In this document: positions 9,201 through 15,433 of the stretch, piece after piece
Layout: the number at the start of each line of letters is the position of its first letter
How positions within the stretch are numbered: the first letter of the stretch is position 1
Source of the DNA: a virus
Reading direction: 5' to 3' (one strand)
IMG/VR virus record: IMGVR_UViG_3300044796_000433
Span: 1-41,528 of that record
DNA: 41,528 bases
Program-made: the position numbers and the translations under genes
Notes under the pieces: model-generated
Database searches by the model: none
What the model was told of the DNA's origin: nothing
The model's input: only the letters and a program-made list of their open reading frames with translations

Positions 9201-9313
9201 AGGATGACCAGGATGGGGAGCAGCAGGCGGCTCGCACGAAGGCACGAAGGCACGAAGGGGGGTCGGAAAGGGTTTTTCATTGGGACTGCAAAGGGGCTTT
9301 TACCGGGTTTCAT
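6296..9313 (-). CDS. Tail fibre with SGNH-hydrolase domain and N-terminal signal peptide-like segment
   Basis: 1005 residues. The ATG at 9313 is preceded by AGGAAG; alternatives are 9280 and about 9148 (MTNQPNDGD). Residues 1-49 look like a Sec signal (SRLLLPILVILSILS, then PVFA-Q), partly encoded by mini-repeats. Residues about 50-400 are beta-rich fibre or baseplate sequence. Residues about 410-622 form a complete SGNH hydrolase: GDS at 414-416, G462, N492, and D601-x-x-H604 (DYIHWNNAGQ). This is the type of domain that deacetylates or de-esterifies polysaccharide. The C-terminal 380 residues are fibre-like and end in a beta-rich tip. It lies between the tail tube and the tape measure, an unusual place for a receptor-binding protein. 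Confidence 0.75.
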   Translation of the reverse strand: MKPGKSPFAVPMKNPFRPPFVPSCLRASRLLLPILVILSILSKPCPVFAQRTVWTTMTNQPNDGDTIRIFALGTFRTAPTLNSEILIGPSYSQTLSNAFHYYLTNAPSQGYSLRQITTTNMFLLSMPVVSVSASVTGSWGYQNISNVVAGPVVYGLLQFPEGSQITGTNDIIALAQASAGSGSTNYATSVGTAATNLANAYSAANSNYTASVGVVASNALPLTGGTLDAISGRSTNQVPDALYSAPAGGGTFAYGPSGGQTNMWFVITNADAAIQVSDTITALQVVVGPLTGLTDLRFDVYRDNPYGNYDTVGTTTNLVPGLVANSTNIVQVSIPGILRFDHPGWHVAGTFSTPNWATNYFPGYGTNTLWGWGATNLSPLPLGTNINWSSIGGKVVGAPAIMPLVQAPPYEIIGDSRYSGKAAGGGPFDPFVRDVVNNYQYTLSDILNNSLQVPVLNASISGQQVNNFVARWTADVLSRHARAVVVTSAAGNGFGAGLTASQIASAITNMAGISFTNGIQLYVTTDAGWMYSSDYVSAGNSLQVMTNADALNATILAMGSNSVFGVKVIDVRSVIGVADTNGPPGNTWLLNPEYTPVIPSDYIHWNNAGQRAVARAINAALMSQTMHGDTVSGVVTAKTGIRVGSENGGFMTFERRQAAQQPGLTNTVGGGGAAIGSSNQFGGALALEAPKPTGTNVGILELWVYAPGTNGPTGDGQKTKIGELRWDNVRSAFNLFQWGGTNMMMIGLYTNTAAGAPAFVGGFGADKTGKVGIVSPLDSGNIYLGHDGSVARNFSLDPLAIGTDATPLNGLGLEIYGQSGTLAGMDLQGTSTSDIVLQMSTNSVWVAAFGTTNDAALGQILYWKVGSSSVTKWMTLDGSGNLRLSSFTTIGQTGITTANLFPTNLAEVGSYSPNTVATGTNYVFNPGRVHFVSFNSATNCTLTLPVTTNEIAAIIIGGATNLTVKVNGNGWFYGNGASGATAVLAATNVWTFTSLDTTGTNFGYR
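9188..9216. repeat. Mini-repeat family B (9-base unit CATCCTGTC), copy 1
   Basis: On the minus strand it reads CATCCTGGTCATCCTGTCCA, which is translated as PILVILSIL in the hydrophobic core of the fibre's predicted signal peptide. Confidence 0.85.
9231..9257. repeat. Mini-repeat family A, copy 4
   Basis: Three tandem CACGAAGG units, translated in the opposite sense as FVPSCLRAS at the n-region of the fibre's signal peptide. Confidence 0.85.
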
Positions 9314-9345
9314 AATTCATACTTCCTAATTCATCATTCTCTTCG
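9310..9345. repeat. Mini-repeat family C (CATAATTCAT type), copy 1
   Basis: CATAATTCATACTTCCTAAT followed by TCATCATTCT. It supplies the fibre gene's ATG and its upstream AGGAAG. Confidence 0.75.
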
Positions 9346-9346
9346 C

Positions 9347-10018
9347 TTATTGGAAAAAGCAGCCCCAGACCAAACGGCCGTCGTCGAGCTGGTATTGCGC
9401 CCAGATCGGCTGGTCTGGTCGGTCGGCCGGGCAATTCGTCCCGAAGACCGCGATGCCCGTGGGATTGGCTTGCTGGCAATGCTTGCCGATGTATCGGAGG
9501 TCGCTCGTGGCGGCGTTGTAGAAGGTTGGGACGCTCGGGCCGGGGCTCGCCCCTTGGTTGAAGCCCGTCGCCAGGGCCGTGATCTTGAATTGGGCCAGGG
9601 TGACAATCTTTCCGCCAGTCGGCGGGCTCCCGGTGGTCGTCGCCGTGATCTCGGCAATGAAGTCTGCCTGGTTGCCGGAGATCGCCAGGTTCGTTTGCGA
9701 ATTCAGCAAGGTGAACACGGCGTGCTGGTTCGATCCGCTCGCGAAAGTGTTGAACGTGGTCGTGTTGTCAAAGCTCGCCCCGAAAGCCGTCAACACGGAG
9801 CTGCTGTTAATTTGCGATGGCGTCTTGAAATCGAGCTGGAGCGACGCCAAATCGGAGATGTCGTAAAGCGCCGTGGCGGAGCTGAGCAGGCCCACCTGGA
9901 TCGTGAGGTCGGCCCCCACGTAAAATTGCGGCGTGCGACTAGTGTTCAGGTCGACGATCGTTTGCCCGATCAGATAAGGGCCGACACCGAGGCGGATGAT
10001 GGGGGCGGAAATTTGCAT
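9347..10018 (-). CDS. BppU-like upper baseplate / fibre-attachment protein
   Basis: 223 residues. The segment FYVGADLTIQVGLLSS, followed by ISDLASLQLDFKTP and later a GNQADFIAEITATT segment, resembles the N-terminal domain of BppU-type baseplate proteins, a beta-sandwich that anchors fibres. It is encoded next to the SGNH fibre gene and downstream of the 173-residue protein, so these three probably form the receptor-binding cassette. The C-terminus is Trp/Gln-rich (WAQYQLDDGRLVWGCFFQ). The family match is by character, not by search, and an alternative role as a minor tail protein is possible. Confidence 0.5.
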   Translation of the reverse strand: MQISAPIIRLGVGPYLIGQTIVDLNTSRTPQFYVGADLTIQVGLLSSATALYDISDLASLQLDFKTPSQINSSSVLTAFGASFDNTTTFNTFASGSNQHAVFTLLNSQTNLAISGNQADFIAEITATTTGSPPTGGKIVTLAQFKITALATGFNQGASPGPSVPTFYNAATSDLRYIGKHCQQANPTGIAVFGTNCPADRPDQPIWAQYQLDDGRLVWGCFFQ

Positions 10019-10030
10019 GGTTCAGTCAGT

Positions 10031-10552
10031 TTATTGGCTGGAGGAAAATTGCGAGACACCCGGGTCGTTCAGTTGGGCCGGCGGAGCGGTGATTTGGTAG
10101 CTATGGATTGTCGTGGCGCCGATGTGGCTGCCATCCACCATCTCGATCATGGCCCCGGCGTAATACCGGTTCTGGGCCCGGCCCGAGTCGTTCTCGCCCA
10201 GGATGGCCACCGTGCCGCTCGTCGGCACCTGGCCGGGATGATCCAGGATAAATTGTTGGGCTTCCGAGACAGTGTCGAACACCCGACGCGTCGTGAATGA
10301 GATCGAGACTTGGCGATTGCCGCGGTCGAAGACTATGACCGCGTTGGCCCGGAATAGTTCCTGCACTTGCGCGGCCCGTTTCTCGCGCACTTTGAGATCG
10401 CGCGGGCTGGTGCGTCCATCGACCAAACCGCTCGGGTTCTTCCCCGCCAGGTAAACCGGCGCGGAGGGCGATGTCGCGGTGGCAATGACGGAAATAATCA
10501 CGAGAAAACAGAGCGCCGGCGCCCGCTGTTGTTTCTTCCTTCCTTCATTCAC
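10031..10552 (-). CDS. Tail-module protein with an N-terminal hydrophobic segment
   Basis: About 173 residues from the GTG at 10552. Longer readings of the frame run antisense-like through the tube gene and are unlikely. The N-terminus RKKQQRAPALCFLVIISVIA, followed by TATSPSA, resembles a signal peptide or anchor. After it come soluble sequences (DGRTSPRDLKVREKRAAQVQ and VIVFDRGNRQVSISFTTRR). It lies between the tail tube and the BppU-like gene. No named family was recognised; a tube-proximal or fibre-anchoring function is inferred from position. The start region lies at repeat copy A5. Confidence 0.5.
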   Translation of the reverse strand: MNEGRKKQQRAPALCFLVIISVIATATSPSAPVYLAGKNPSGLVDGRTSPRDLKVREKRAAQVQELFRANAVIVFDRGNRQVSISFTTRRVFDTVSEAQQFILDHPGQVPTSGTVAILGENDSGRAQNRYYAGAMIEMVDGSHIGATTIHSYQITAPPAQLNDPGVSQFSSSQ

Positions 10553-10580
10553 TTCGTGCCTTGGTGTCTTCGCGCGAGTT
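10551..10580. repeat. Mini-repeat family A, copy 5 (diverged)
   Basis: ACTTCGTGCCTTGGTGTCTT then CGCGCGAGTT. It occupies the junction between the tube gene's stop and the next GTG start. Confidence 0.7.
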
Positions 10581-11517
10581 AGGCGATGGTGAATTGCGCC
10601 ACGGGCGCGCCGGCGGAGAATGTCCTTGTGCTCTTCAGCATGATCTCGCCAGCCCTCAACTCCTTGGCCCCAAAATTCTGGTCGGCGGAGACAAAGTTGG
10701 CTCCATTGATTGTCACCACCTTGGAGCTGTTCACCCCGGTCAATGTGAGCGTGTTGGCGCTGGCGTTTAGCGACCGGCCTGGCACGGCCCCCGCGCCCTG
10801 GAGAAGCATTGCGCCCAGCAGGTCGGTCTCGGCCACGCCTATCGGAATGCACTTGGCGCTCACCACCACCTTGGTGAGGGTGTAATCCGCCACGCCTTCG
10901 GCGTCGGTTGGCACCGGTTCCATTCCGATGTCGAAATCAATCGTCCATCCATCTTTGGTGGCAATCGCGTTCCAGGGCGAGGAGCTGCCCCAGGCTCCGT
11001 TCCATTGGTCGGTGATGATGTTCGCCTCCACGAAACTGGCGTCGCTCCAACCCACATCGGTTACGGTGTAGAGTTGGTTGCTCCCTGTCCAATCCGTGTT
11101 GTCGCTGCCCATGCAGAGCCATTCCATGCTGCCCAGGGGCGTTTTTTGCGTGCTCAGTGTCAGGCTTGGGAGCTTTCGGATGGCCGCCGCTTTGAACACG
11201 ATGTGCTTGCCGGCCCGCGTCTGGATCGTGAGCGGCGTGTCGCTCCCCATGATGCTACTCCCGATCGCCGCCGATCCGTAGGGGCAGGCGATGGCCGCCA
11301 CCGCCTGGTAATCGCCCGACGGCATGCCGCTAATGCTGATCTCGCGGCCCACCACGCGGCTGTCGATCTCCTCGCCGTACGCGTCCACGTCGATGTGGAA
11401 CAGTGTCAACTTCGTGGCCAGCTTCAGCCCGCCCTTAAAATAGAAGACCCCGCCATTCCACGAGACGATGGCCGGCCCGCGGATGATTGACGCCCTGGTG
11501 ACTGTGTTGACTGCCAT
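10579..11517 (-). CDS. Major tail tube protein
   Basis: 312 residues, beta-rich, starting MAVNTVTRASIIRGPAIVSW. It contains the motifs GGVFYFKGGLKLATK and TIDFDIGMEPVPTDAEGVAD that suit the double beta-sandwich of tube proteins. It sits directly after the gp37-like tail terminator gene, as the tube gene does in Mu-like siphophages, and no sheath gene lies beside it. It would polymerise around the tape measure to form the non-contractile tail. The assignment rests on length, order and beta character. Confidence 0.65.
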   Translation of the reverse strand: MAVNTVTRASIIRGPAIVSWNGGVFYFKGGLKLATKLTLFHIDVDAYGEEIDSRVVGREISISGMPSGDYQAVAAIACPYGSAAIGSSIMGSDTPLTIQTRAGKHIVFKAAAIRKLPSLTLSTQKTPLGSMEWLCMGSDNTDWTGSNQLYTVTDVGWSDASFVEANIITDQWNGAWGSSSPWNAIATKDGWTIDFDIGMEPVPTDAEGVADYTLTKVVVSAKCIPIGVAETDLLGAMLLQGAGAVPGRSLNASANTLTLTGVNSSKVVTINGANFVSADQNFGAKELRAGEIMLKSTRTFSAGAPVAQFTIA

Positions 11518-11527
11518 AGAAAGTTAA

Positions 11528-11555
11528 GGATGAATTAGGAGTTATGAATGATGAA
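11528..11555. repeat. Mini-repeat family C, copy 2
   Basis: GATGAATTAGGAGTTATGAA then TGATGAAC, in the gap before the tube gene's start on the minus strand. Confidence 0.65.
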
Positions 11556-11571
11556 CCGAGCCTGGTCGCTG

Positions 11572-12321
11572 TCAGTGTCCGTACGCGTTCGTCTGGGCGA
11601 TGGGGCCGGGCAGGTAGCCGTACATCCATGCCCGCGCGCGGACCACGGTGGGCATCGTGACGGTGATCGGCCCGCTGTAAGCCGTCCCGTTTTGCGGGGA
11701 TGGCGCGGATCCGTTCAATGTGTAGTACACGGCCGCCCCGGCCACGGGGTTGCCGCCACTCGTCGCCGGCGCGATGGTCACAGAGCCAATCACCGGCGTA
11801 ATGACCGGCGCGTCCAGGACCGCCTTGGCCAGCTTGAGTTGGCCCTCGACCTTGAATCGCACCGTGTAAATGACATGGTCGTTGCGGATATCCGCCGGGT
11901 CCATGTCCGGCAGTAAATTGTTGTCGAGTCCCAGCTTGATGGTGGGCTTGTCGCAATTCAGGACCTCGCTCAGTCCTCCCGGCGCGAAGTGGTGGAGTGT
12001 GGCCGCGACGTTCTCGCAAACTTCCAGGGCCGACTTGCCGGTTCCGCTCGGCGCCTGGTTGACTCGCACCGCCTCGACCACAATCACCGCGATCTCGATC
12101 CGCTCGAAATACGGTCCCTCCTGGTCGGGATATTCCACATCCGCGCTCGGCACCGTGACCAGGGCATAAACACCCTGCCGGCGCAAAGCGATCTGGATCA
12201 AGCTCCCCAGGTCGTGATGCGACTGCGTCAGCACCGGCACATCCGGGGCGGAGAAATACGGCGCCGCGCTCAGCTCCGCCGCGCACTCCCCTTGAATGGA
12301 TGCTAAAATGCCCTTGCCCAT
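11572..12321 (-). CDS. Tail terminator-like protein (Mu gp37-type) fused to a CHB_HEX_C-like domain
   Basis: 249 residues. The first 165 residues have the build of Mu gp37/DUF1834 tail-terminator proteins, with a conserved-looking YFERIEIAVIVVEAVRVNQA stretch and DHVIYTVRFKV near the end. Residues about 172-245 are an added Ig-like module: SVTIAPATSGG, then YYTLNGSAPSP and a YSGPITV segment, typical of the C-terminal domain of chitobiases (CHB_HEX_C), which is often a carbohydrate- or surface-associated spacer. The fusion suggests a decoration exposed at the head-tail joint or the tail shaft. Confidence 0.6.
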   Translation of the reverse strand: MGKGILASIQGECAAELSAAPYFSAPDVPVLTQSHHDLGSLIQIALRRQGVYALVTVPSADVEYPDQEGPYFERIEIAVIVVEAVRVNQAPSGTGKSALEVCENVAATLHHFAPGGLSEVLNCDKPTIKLGLDNNLLPDMDPADIRNDHVIYTVRFKVEGQLKLAKAVLDAPVITPVIGSVTIAPATSGGNPVAGAAVYYTLNGSAPSPQNGTAYSGPITVTMPTVVRARAWMYGYLPGPIAQTNAYGH

Positions 12322-12342
12322 CGAAAGTTAATTATGAGGGAA

Positions 12343-12738
12343 TCAGTCTCCCAAATGTTTCCGCCGTTTGCTTCCCCAGCTTCCCCCGCCGCTCGGGTCC
12401 ACGGTCGTGGGCAGCGGCGCCGCCTGGAGCAAATCCGCGAATTCCCCGGCCCGGATTTCCTTCAGCTCCTTCATGGCCCGGTCGTAGCCGTCCTTGACCG
12501 TTTGGGGAATGGCCAGCCCCGGCATCTGCGAGTAGAGCCGGTAAGCGACGAGCGGACCCACCAGCCGGTTGATCCAACCCGGCGTCAATTGCCAGCGCGC
12601 CGTGTAATCCATCACGGTCTCGGTCTCGCGCGCCTCCGCGTCCCCCACCGGATCGGCGACCTCGCTCGTGGTCAACGTCGACACAATCGTGTCGTAATCC
12701 ACCTGCGTGATCCCAATATCTGAAACCGTCAGGCTCAT
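12343..12738 (-). CDS. Mu gp36-like protein (DUF1320)
   Basis: 131 residues. The N-terminus SDIGITQVDYDTIVSTLTTS and the internal MDYTARWQLTPGW with a later LVAYRLYSQMPG match the character of DUF1320, the Mu gp36 family of neck or head-tail connector proteins. The family normally runs 130-150 residues. Its position between the gpG-like and gp37-like genes follows Mu order. The C-terminus is Gly/Ser/Lys-rich. Confidence 0.65.
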   Translation of the reverse strand: MSLTVSDIGITQVDYDTIVSTLTTSEVADPVGDAEARETETVMDYTARWQLTPGWINRLVGPLVAYRLYSQMPGLAIPQTVKDGYDRAMKELKEIRAGEFADLLQAAPLPTTVDPSGGGSWGSKRRKHLGD

Positions 12739-12740
12739 CG

Positions 12741-12780
12741 CGCTTTCGTTCCTTCGTGACTTCGTGACTTCGTGCGAGAC
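12741..12780. repeat. Mini-repeat family A, copy 6
   Basis: Four CTTCGTGA-type units ending TGCGAGAC, immediately upstream of the DUF1320 start and downstream of the gpG-like stop. Confidence 0.85.
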
Positions 12781-12784
12781 TTCC

Positions 12785-13381
12785 TCATGTGCGCTTCCCC
12801 AGTCGTCCCGCCCACGCCTTGGCCCGCGCCATCAGCCTCGCCTCGACATCCTCCCGCGGCGGCAACGCCTCCGGGTCCGGCTCCTGTTTGATCCCTTTGC
12901 TCAGGACGTACTGCGCGGTGATTCCGCCCGCCTCGTTCTTGCTCGCCAGCACCGGGGCCTTGCCGCTCTTGGATTTCACCAGGAACAAGCTCACCCCGAA
13001 CTCGCGCTCGAAAACGCCGGGATACCGCCCGTAGCTCTGGGCTGTGAGAGGGATGGCCAGGGCCTCCGCCTTCACCGGCCGGATCGGCCCGCCCATCAAC
13101 TTCTGCATGAACCGCGGATCGCCAATCCCCACCGTGGCTTTGCCCTGCCACTCCTCCACTTTGGGCTGGCTCACCGAGTTCGCGATCCCGTTCCAGAAAT
13201 GTTGCCGGTCGCCTCCCAGTTTGTTGGGATGCTCCCGGTCCATCCGCCGGAAATGATCCACTAGCGAGTTGCGGAGCTCCCGCCCGAGCACGGCGAGGAG
13301 GGCGCGGGGCCGCCGCGTCTCGCTCGCGATCCTCTCAAGGAGCGCCTTGCACTCCCCCTCGCCATAGGTGATCACGCGCAT
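12785..13381 (-). CDS. Virion morphogenesis / tail-completion protein (Mu gpG-like)
   Basis: 198 residues from the ATG at 13381; further-upstream in-frame starts overlap the cold-shock gene. RELRNSLVDHFRRMDREHPN, followed by a WNGIANSV segment, is the kind of N-terminus seen in gpG/HK97 gp10-type neck proteins, where a helix and a D-x-x-G/N-K-W pattern precede beta strands. It lies between the capsid and tail modules. In Mu, G lies next to F; here it has moved downstream of the capsid gene and F is absent from this arm. The function is inferred. Confidence 0.55.
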   Translation of the reverse strand: MRVITYGEGECKALLERIASETRRPRALLAVLGRELRNSLVDHFRRMDREHPNKLGGDRQHFWNGIANSVSQPKVEEWQGKATVGIGDPRFMQKLMGGPIRPVKAEALAIPLTAQSYGRYPGVFEREFGVSLFLVKSKSGKAPVLASKNEAGGITAQYVLSKGIKQEPDPEALPPREDVEARLMARAKAWAGRLGKRT

Positions 13382-13392
13382 AAGCGGGTCAA

Positions 13393-13668
13393 TTAAACTC
13401 CCGCGGCCACTTTGCTCTCGCCCGCGCGCACCCTCAGCCGGATCATCACGGCCTTCCATCCTTTCTCCACCAGGATGCGCGTGTAGCTGAGGCGCGCCCC
13501 GGGTTGGAGATCGTCGTCGCTCGCCTGGTCGACGAGCTGATTGCGATGGATGAACACGTCCGCCTGGAGCGTGTCATCCGTCGCGAATCCGTACCGCCGG
13601 TCCGCGTCGTACCACCGGACCGTTCCGGTCGAGACAACGCTCGGCTTGCTTTTATCCACGGTGGGCAT
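13393..13668 (-). CDS. Cold-shock-domain protein (CspA-like)
   Basis: 91 residues. GTVRWYDADRRYGFATDD (residues 15-32) matches the start of a cold-shock domain with an RNP1-like RRYGFAT. DVFIHRNQL (37-45) is the RNP2-like strand. The hydrophobic beta pattern continues through ARLSYTRILVEKGWKAVMIR. CspA proteins are about 70 residues and bind single-stranded nucleic acid as RNA chaperones; here there is an extra 10-residue N-terminus and a short Ala/Val-rich tail. It is embedded in the head-to-tail part of the late operon, so it would be made late, perhaps aiding translation or genome handling during assembly. Confidence 0.7.
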   Translation of the reverse strand: MPTVDKSKPSVVSTGTVRWYDADRRYGFATDDTLQADVFIHRNQLVDQASDDDLQPGARLSYTRILVEKGWKAVMIRLRVRAGESKVAAGV

Positions 13669-13696
13669 GCTGCTTTCGCCTGGCTGGGTGAGCTGG

Positions 13697-14371
13697 CTAG
13701 TACGTGAACCCGTTGTTATTCGGGAAGTACGAGACCCCCACGCTTTGCAGCAACGTCACATTCGTGTTGTCGTTTCTCATCTTGCTGAGCACGAGATATT
13801 TGCAGTTGTACAACACCGCGGGCGGCACGTTCGTCACCAGCACGGCCGCCGTTGTTCCATTCGGGTTGAAGACAAACTGGATCGGTTGCAACGTGCTGAA
13901 GTTCGTCCCGTCCGCGCTGAGATCAAATCCCAGCGTGACCGGCCCGTTCGTCGCCGCCGCGTTCGTCTGGCTCAATTGAATCTGAAACGCCAGGCCAAAG
14001 GGCGTGCCGTGCAGCCGGTACCAATTCGCGTTCGTGGTCAGAAACGCCGTGGGGGCGTTGCTCACACTGGTCAACGGGAAATTGGTCTGCCATTGGATGG
14101 GGATATTAAGCGACTGCCATTGCTGGGCCTGCGCGGACCCGCCGCCAAACAAGAGGCATGCCAGCATCAGCAGGATGCCGATGGCGCTCGCCCCCGCGCC
14201 TTTGCCACCGCCTTTGCCGCTCGCCGTGGTTTTGGGCTCGCTCAAGATGCCCCGCTTCACGAGCTCGTGCCGGTCCGCTGTTGCCTCGTCCAGTTTGACT
14301 CTCGCGCCGACCTTGTGCGTGGTGTGCCCGATCAAGACCGGCGCCTCCACATTATATTCTTTGATAGCCAT
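13697..14371 (-). CDS. Mu gp35-like protein fused to an internal signal segment and beta domain
   Basis: 224 residues. Residues 1-45 (MAIKEYNVEAPVLIGHTTHK, then ARVKLDEATADRHELVKRGI) resemble the small gp35/DUF7210-type proteins that follow the capsid gene in Mu-like phages. A GKGGGKGAG linker leads to a hydrophobic segment 62-77 (ASAIGILLMLACLLF) ending GGGSAQA-QQ, a good signal peptidase site at about residue 82. The remaining 140 residues are Asn/Thr-rich beta sequence, like a secreted or fibre domain. There could be a second translation start within the linker region (ATG at residue 69). The fusion is odd for a structural protein. Confidence 0.55.
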   Translation of the reverse strand: MAIKEYNVEAPVLIGHTTHKVGARVKLDEATADRHELVKRGILSEPKTTASGKGGGKGAGASAIGILLMLACLLFGGGSAQAQQWQSLNIPIQWQTNFPLTSVSNAPTAFLTTNANWYRLHGTPFGLAFQIQLSQTNAAATNGPVTLGFDLSADGTNFSTLQPIQFVFNPNGTTAAVLVTNVPPAVLYNCKYLVLSKMRNDNTNVTLLQSVGVSYFPNNNGFTY

Positions 14372-14381
14372 TTTTTTGGTT

Positions 14382-14406
14382 GGGAGCCGCCAGTCGGGCG
14401 GCTCCC
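14382..14406. other. Perfect 10-bp hairpin upstream of the gp35-like gene
   Basis: GGGAGCCGCC (14382-14391), a 5-base loop, then GGCGGCTCCC (14397-14406). On the minus strand it sits about 10 bases before the ATG and is followed by an A-rich tract (AACCAAAAAAA). The lack of a U tract argues against termination in that direction; it could be an mRNA stabiliser or processing hairpin. Confidence 0.6.
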
Positions 14407-14462
14407 GGATTAAGTGTCGTTTCTGTCGTTACTCGTCTTTGCTATGGGTCCAGCCCCGCTGG

Positions 14463-15404
14463 TTACGGCAGCACGCTCGCGCTCACCACGCCGGTCAGCA
14501 GATACGCCGCCTCGGCGCCTTGCAGCGCCTGGGCGAACGAGCGCCGGCTCCGGTGGATGTCGCTCGTCGTGTTCTCCTCGCGGTAGCTCTCGGTGATCGC
14601 CCCGTTCGGGCCTGTCCTCTTGGTCCAGAAGAAACTCCGGGCCCAACTCGGCGCTGACATGTTCTGGCTCGAGTCCGTCCGGCAGAGCAGCACGTTGGTC
14701 CCCCACAGCTCGTAGGGGTTCACCGTCTGGCCCTCGTTCGCGTTGTTGTCCAGGGCGCCCGCCACCACCACTCGCTCGATATTGAACGCCTTGGCCAAAA
14801 TCTCCTCCGTGGTGAAACCGCCCTGGGTATATTTGATCTTGTTCAGGATCAGCGGATGCTCGCAAAGAATGTCGAACACCGGCAGCGGCAGCATCAGCGT
14901 GTTCGGCATCATGCCGATTTGGGCACGCACTTGTCGGCGCGCCGCCTTCAGGTCGTTGATCGGGTTGCTCGTGGCGTAGTCGTCCCACAGCGCGACCGGG
15001 TTCACCCCGGTGAGATTGCTCGTCACCAGTTGCACCGCCTTGCGCTCCTCGTCCACCATGATAATGCGGGCGTTGCGCTCGTTCGCGGCCTTGTCGGCGT
15101 CGAAAGCGAATGCGTACTTGTCGCGATCCTCGTCGTCCACCGGCGTCTCATGCCCAAACTCCTGGCAGTTATAGGTTTTGTCGCTCAGCGTCATGCGCGA
15201 CCGGGCGAACTTGCCGTCCACCCCGCGCCGGATGCTCCGCGGCACGTTCAGGGCGTTGGCCGCGTCGAACACGTAGTAGCTCGCGCTTTTCAGCGGGCTG
15301 TAGAAGGGCGGGATGATTTTTTGCGCCACAAAGTCCGTGCTATCCTGCAAGAATTTAATCAGCAGGGCTGTCAGGACCGGATTACTCGTTGCCGTTGTTT
15401 GCAT
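14463..15404 (-). CDS. Major capsid protein
   Basis: 313 residues, starting MQTTATSNPVLTALLIKFLQ. The sequence has the layout of HK97-fold capsid proteins without a cleaved delta domain: an N-terminal arm, then DKTYNCQEFGHETPVDDEDR, the helix ERNARIIMVDEERKAVQLVT, the segment TLMLPLPVFDILCEHPLILN typical of capsid A-domains, and a C-terminal beta region with NVLLCRTD. The length is usual for the family. It is encoded after the protease/scaffold and decoration genes. About 58 bases precede its start without a clear Shine-Dalgarno sequence. Confidence 0.8.
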   Translation of the reverse strand: MQTTATSNPVLTALLIKFLQDSTDFVAQKIIPPFYSPLKSASYYVFDAANALNVPRSIRRGVDGKFARSRMTLSDKTYNCQEFGHETPVDDEDRDKYAFAFDADKAANERNARIIMVDEERKAVQLVTSNLTGVNPVALWDDYATSNPINDLKAARRQVRAQIGMMPNTLMLPLPVFDILCEHPLILNKIKYTQGGFTTEEILAKAFNIERVVVAGALDNNANEGQTVNPYELWGTNVLLCRTDSSQNMSAPSWARSFFWTKRTGPNGAITESYREENTTSDIHRSRRSFAQALQGAEAAYLLTGVVSASVLP

Positions 15405-15433
15405 AGTCTATTTCGTTGTTTTGGCTGCGGGCG

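Noticed and set aside
8603-10300. 565-residue plus-strand open frame
   Set aside because: Antisense across the fibre, BppU-like and neighbouring genes; Arg/Gly-rich shadow.
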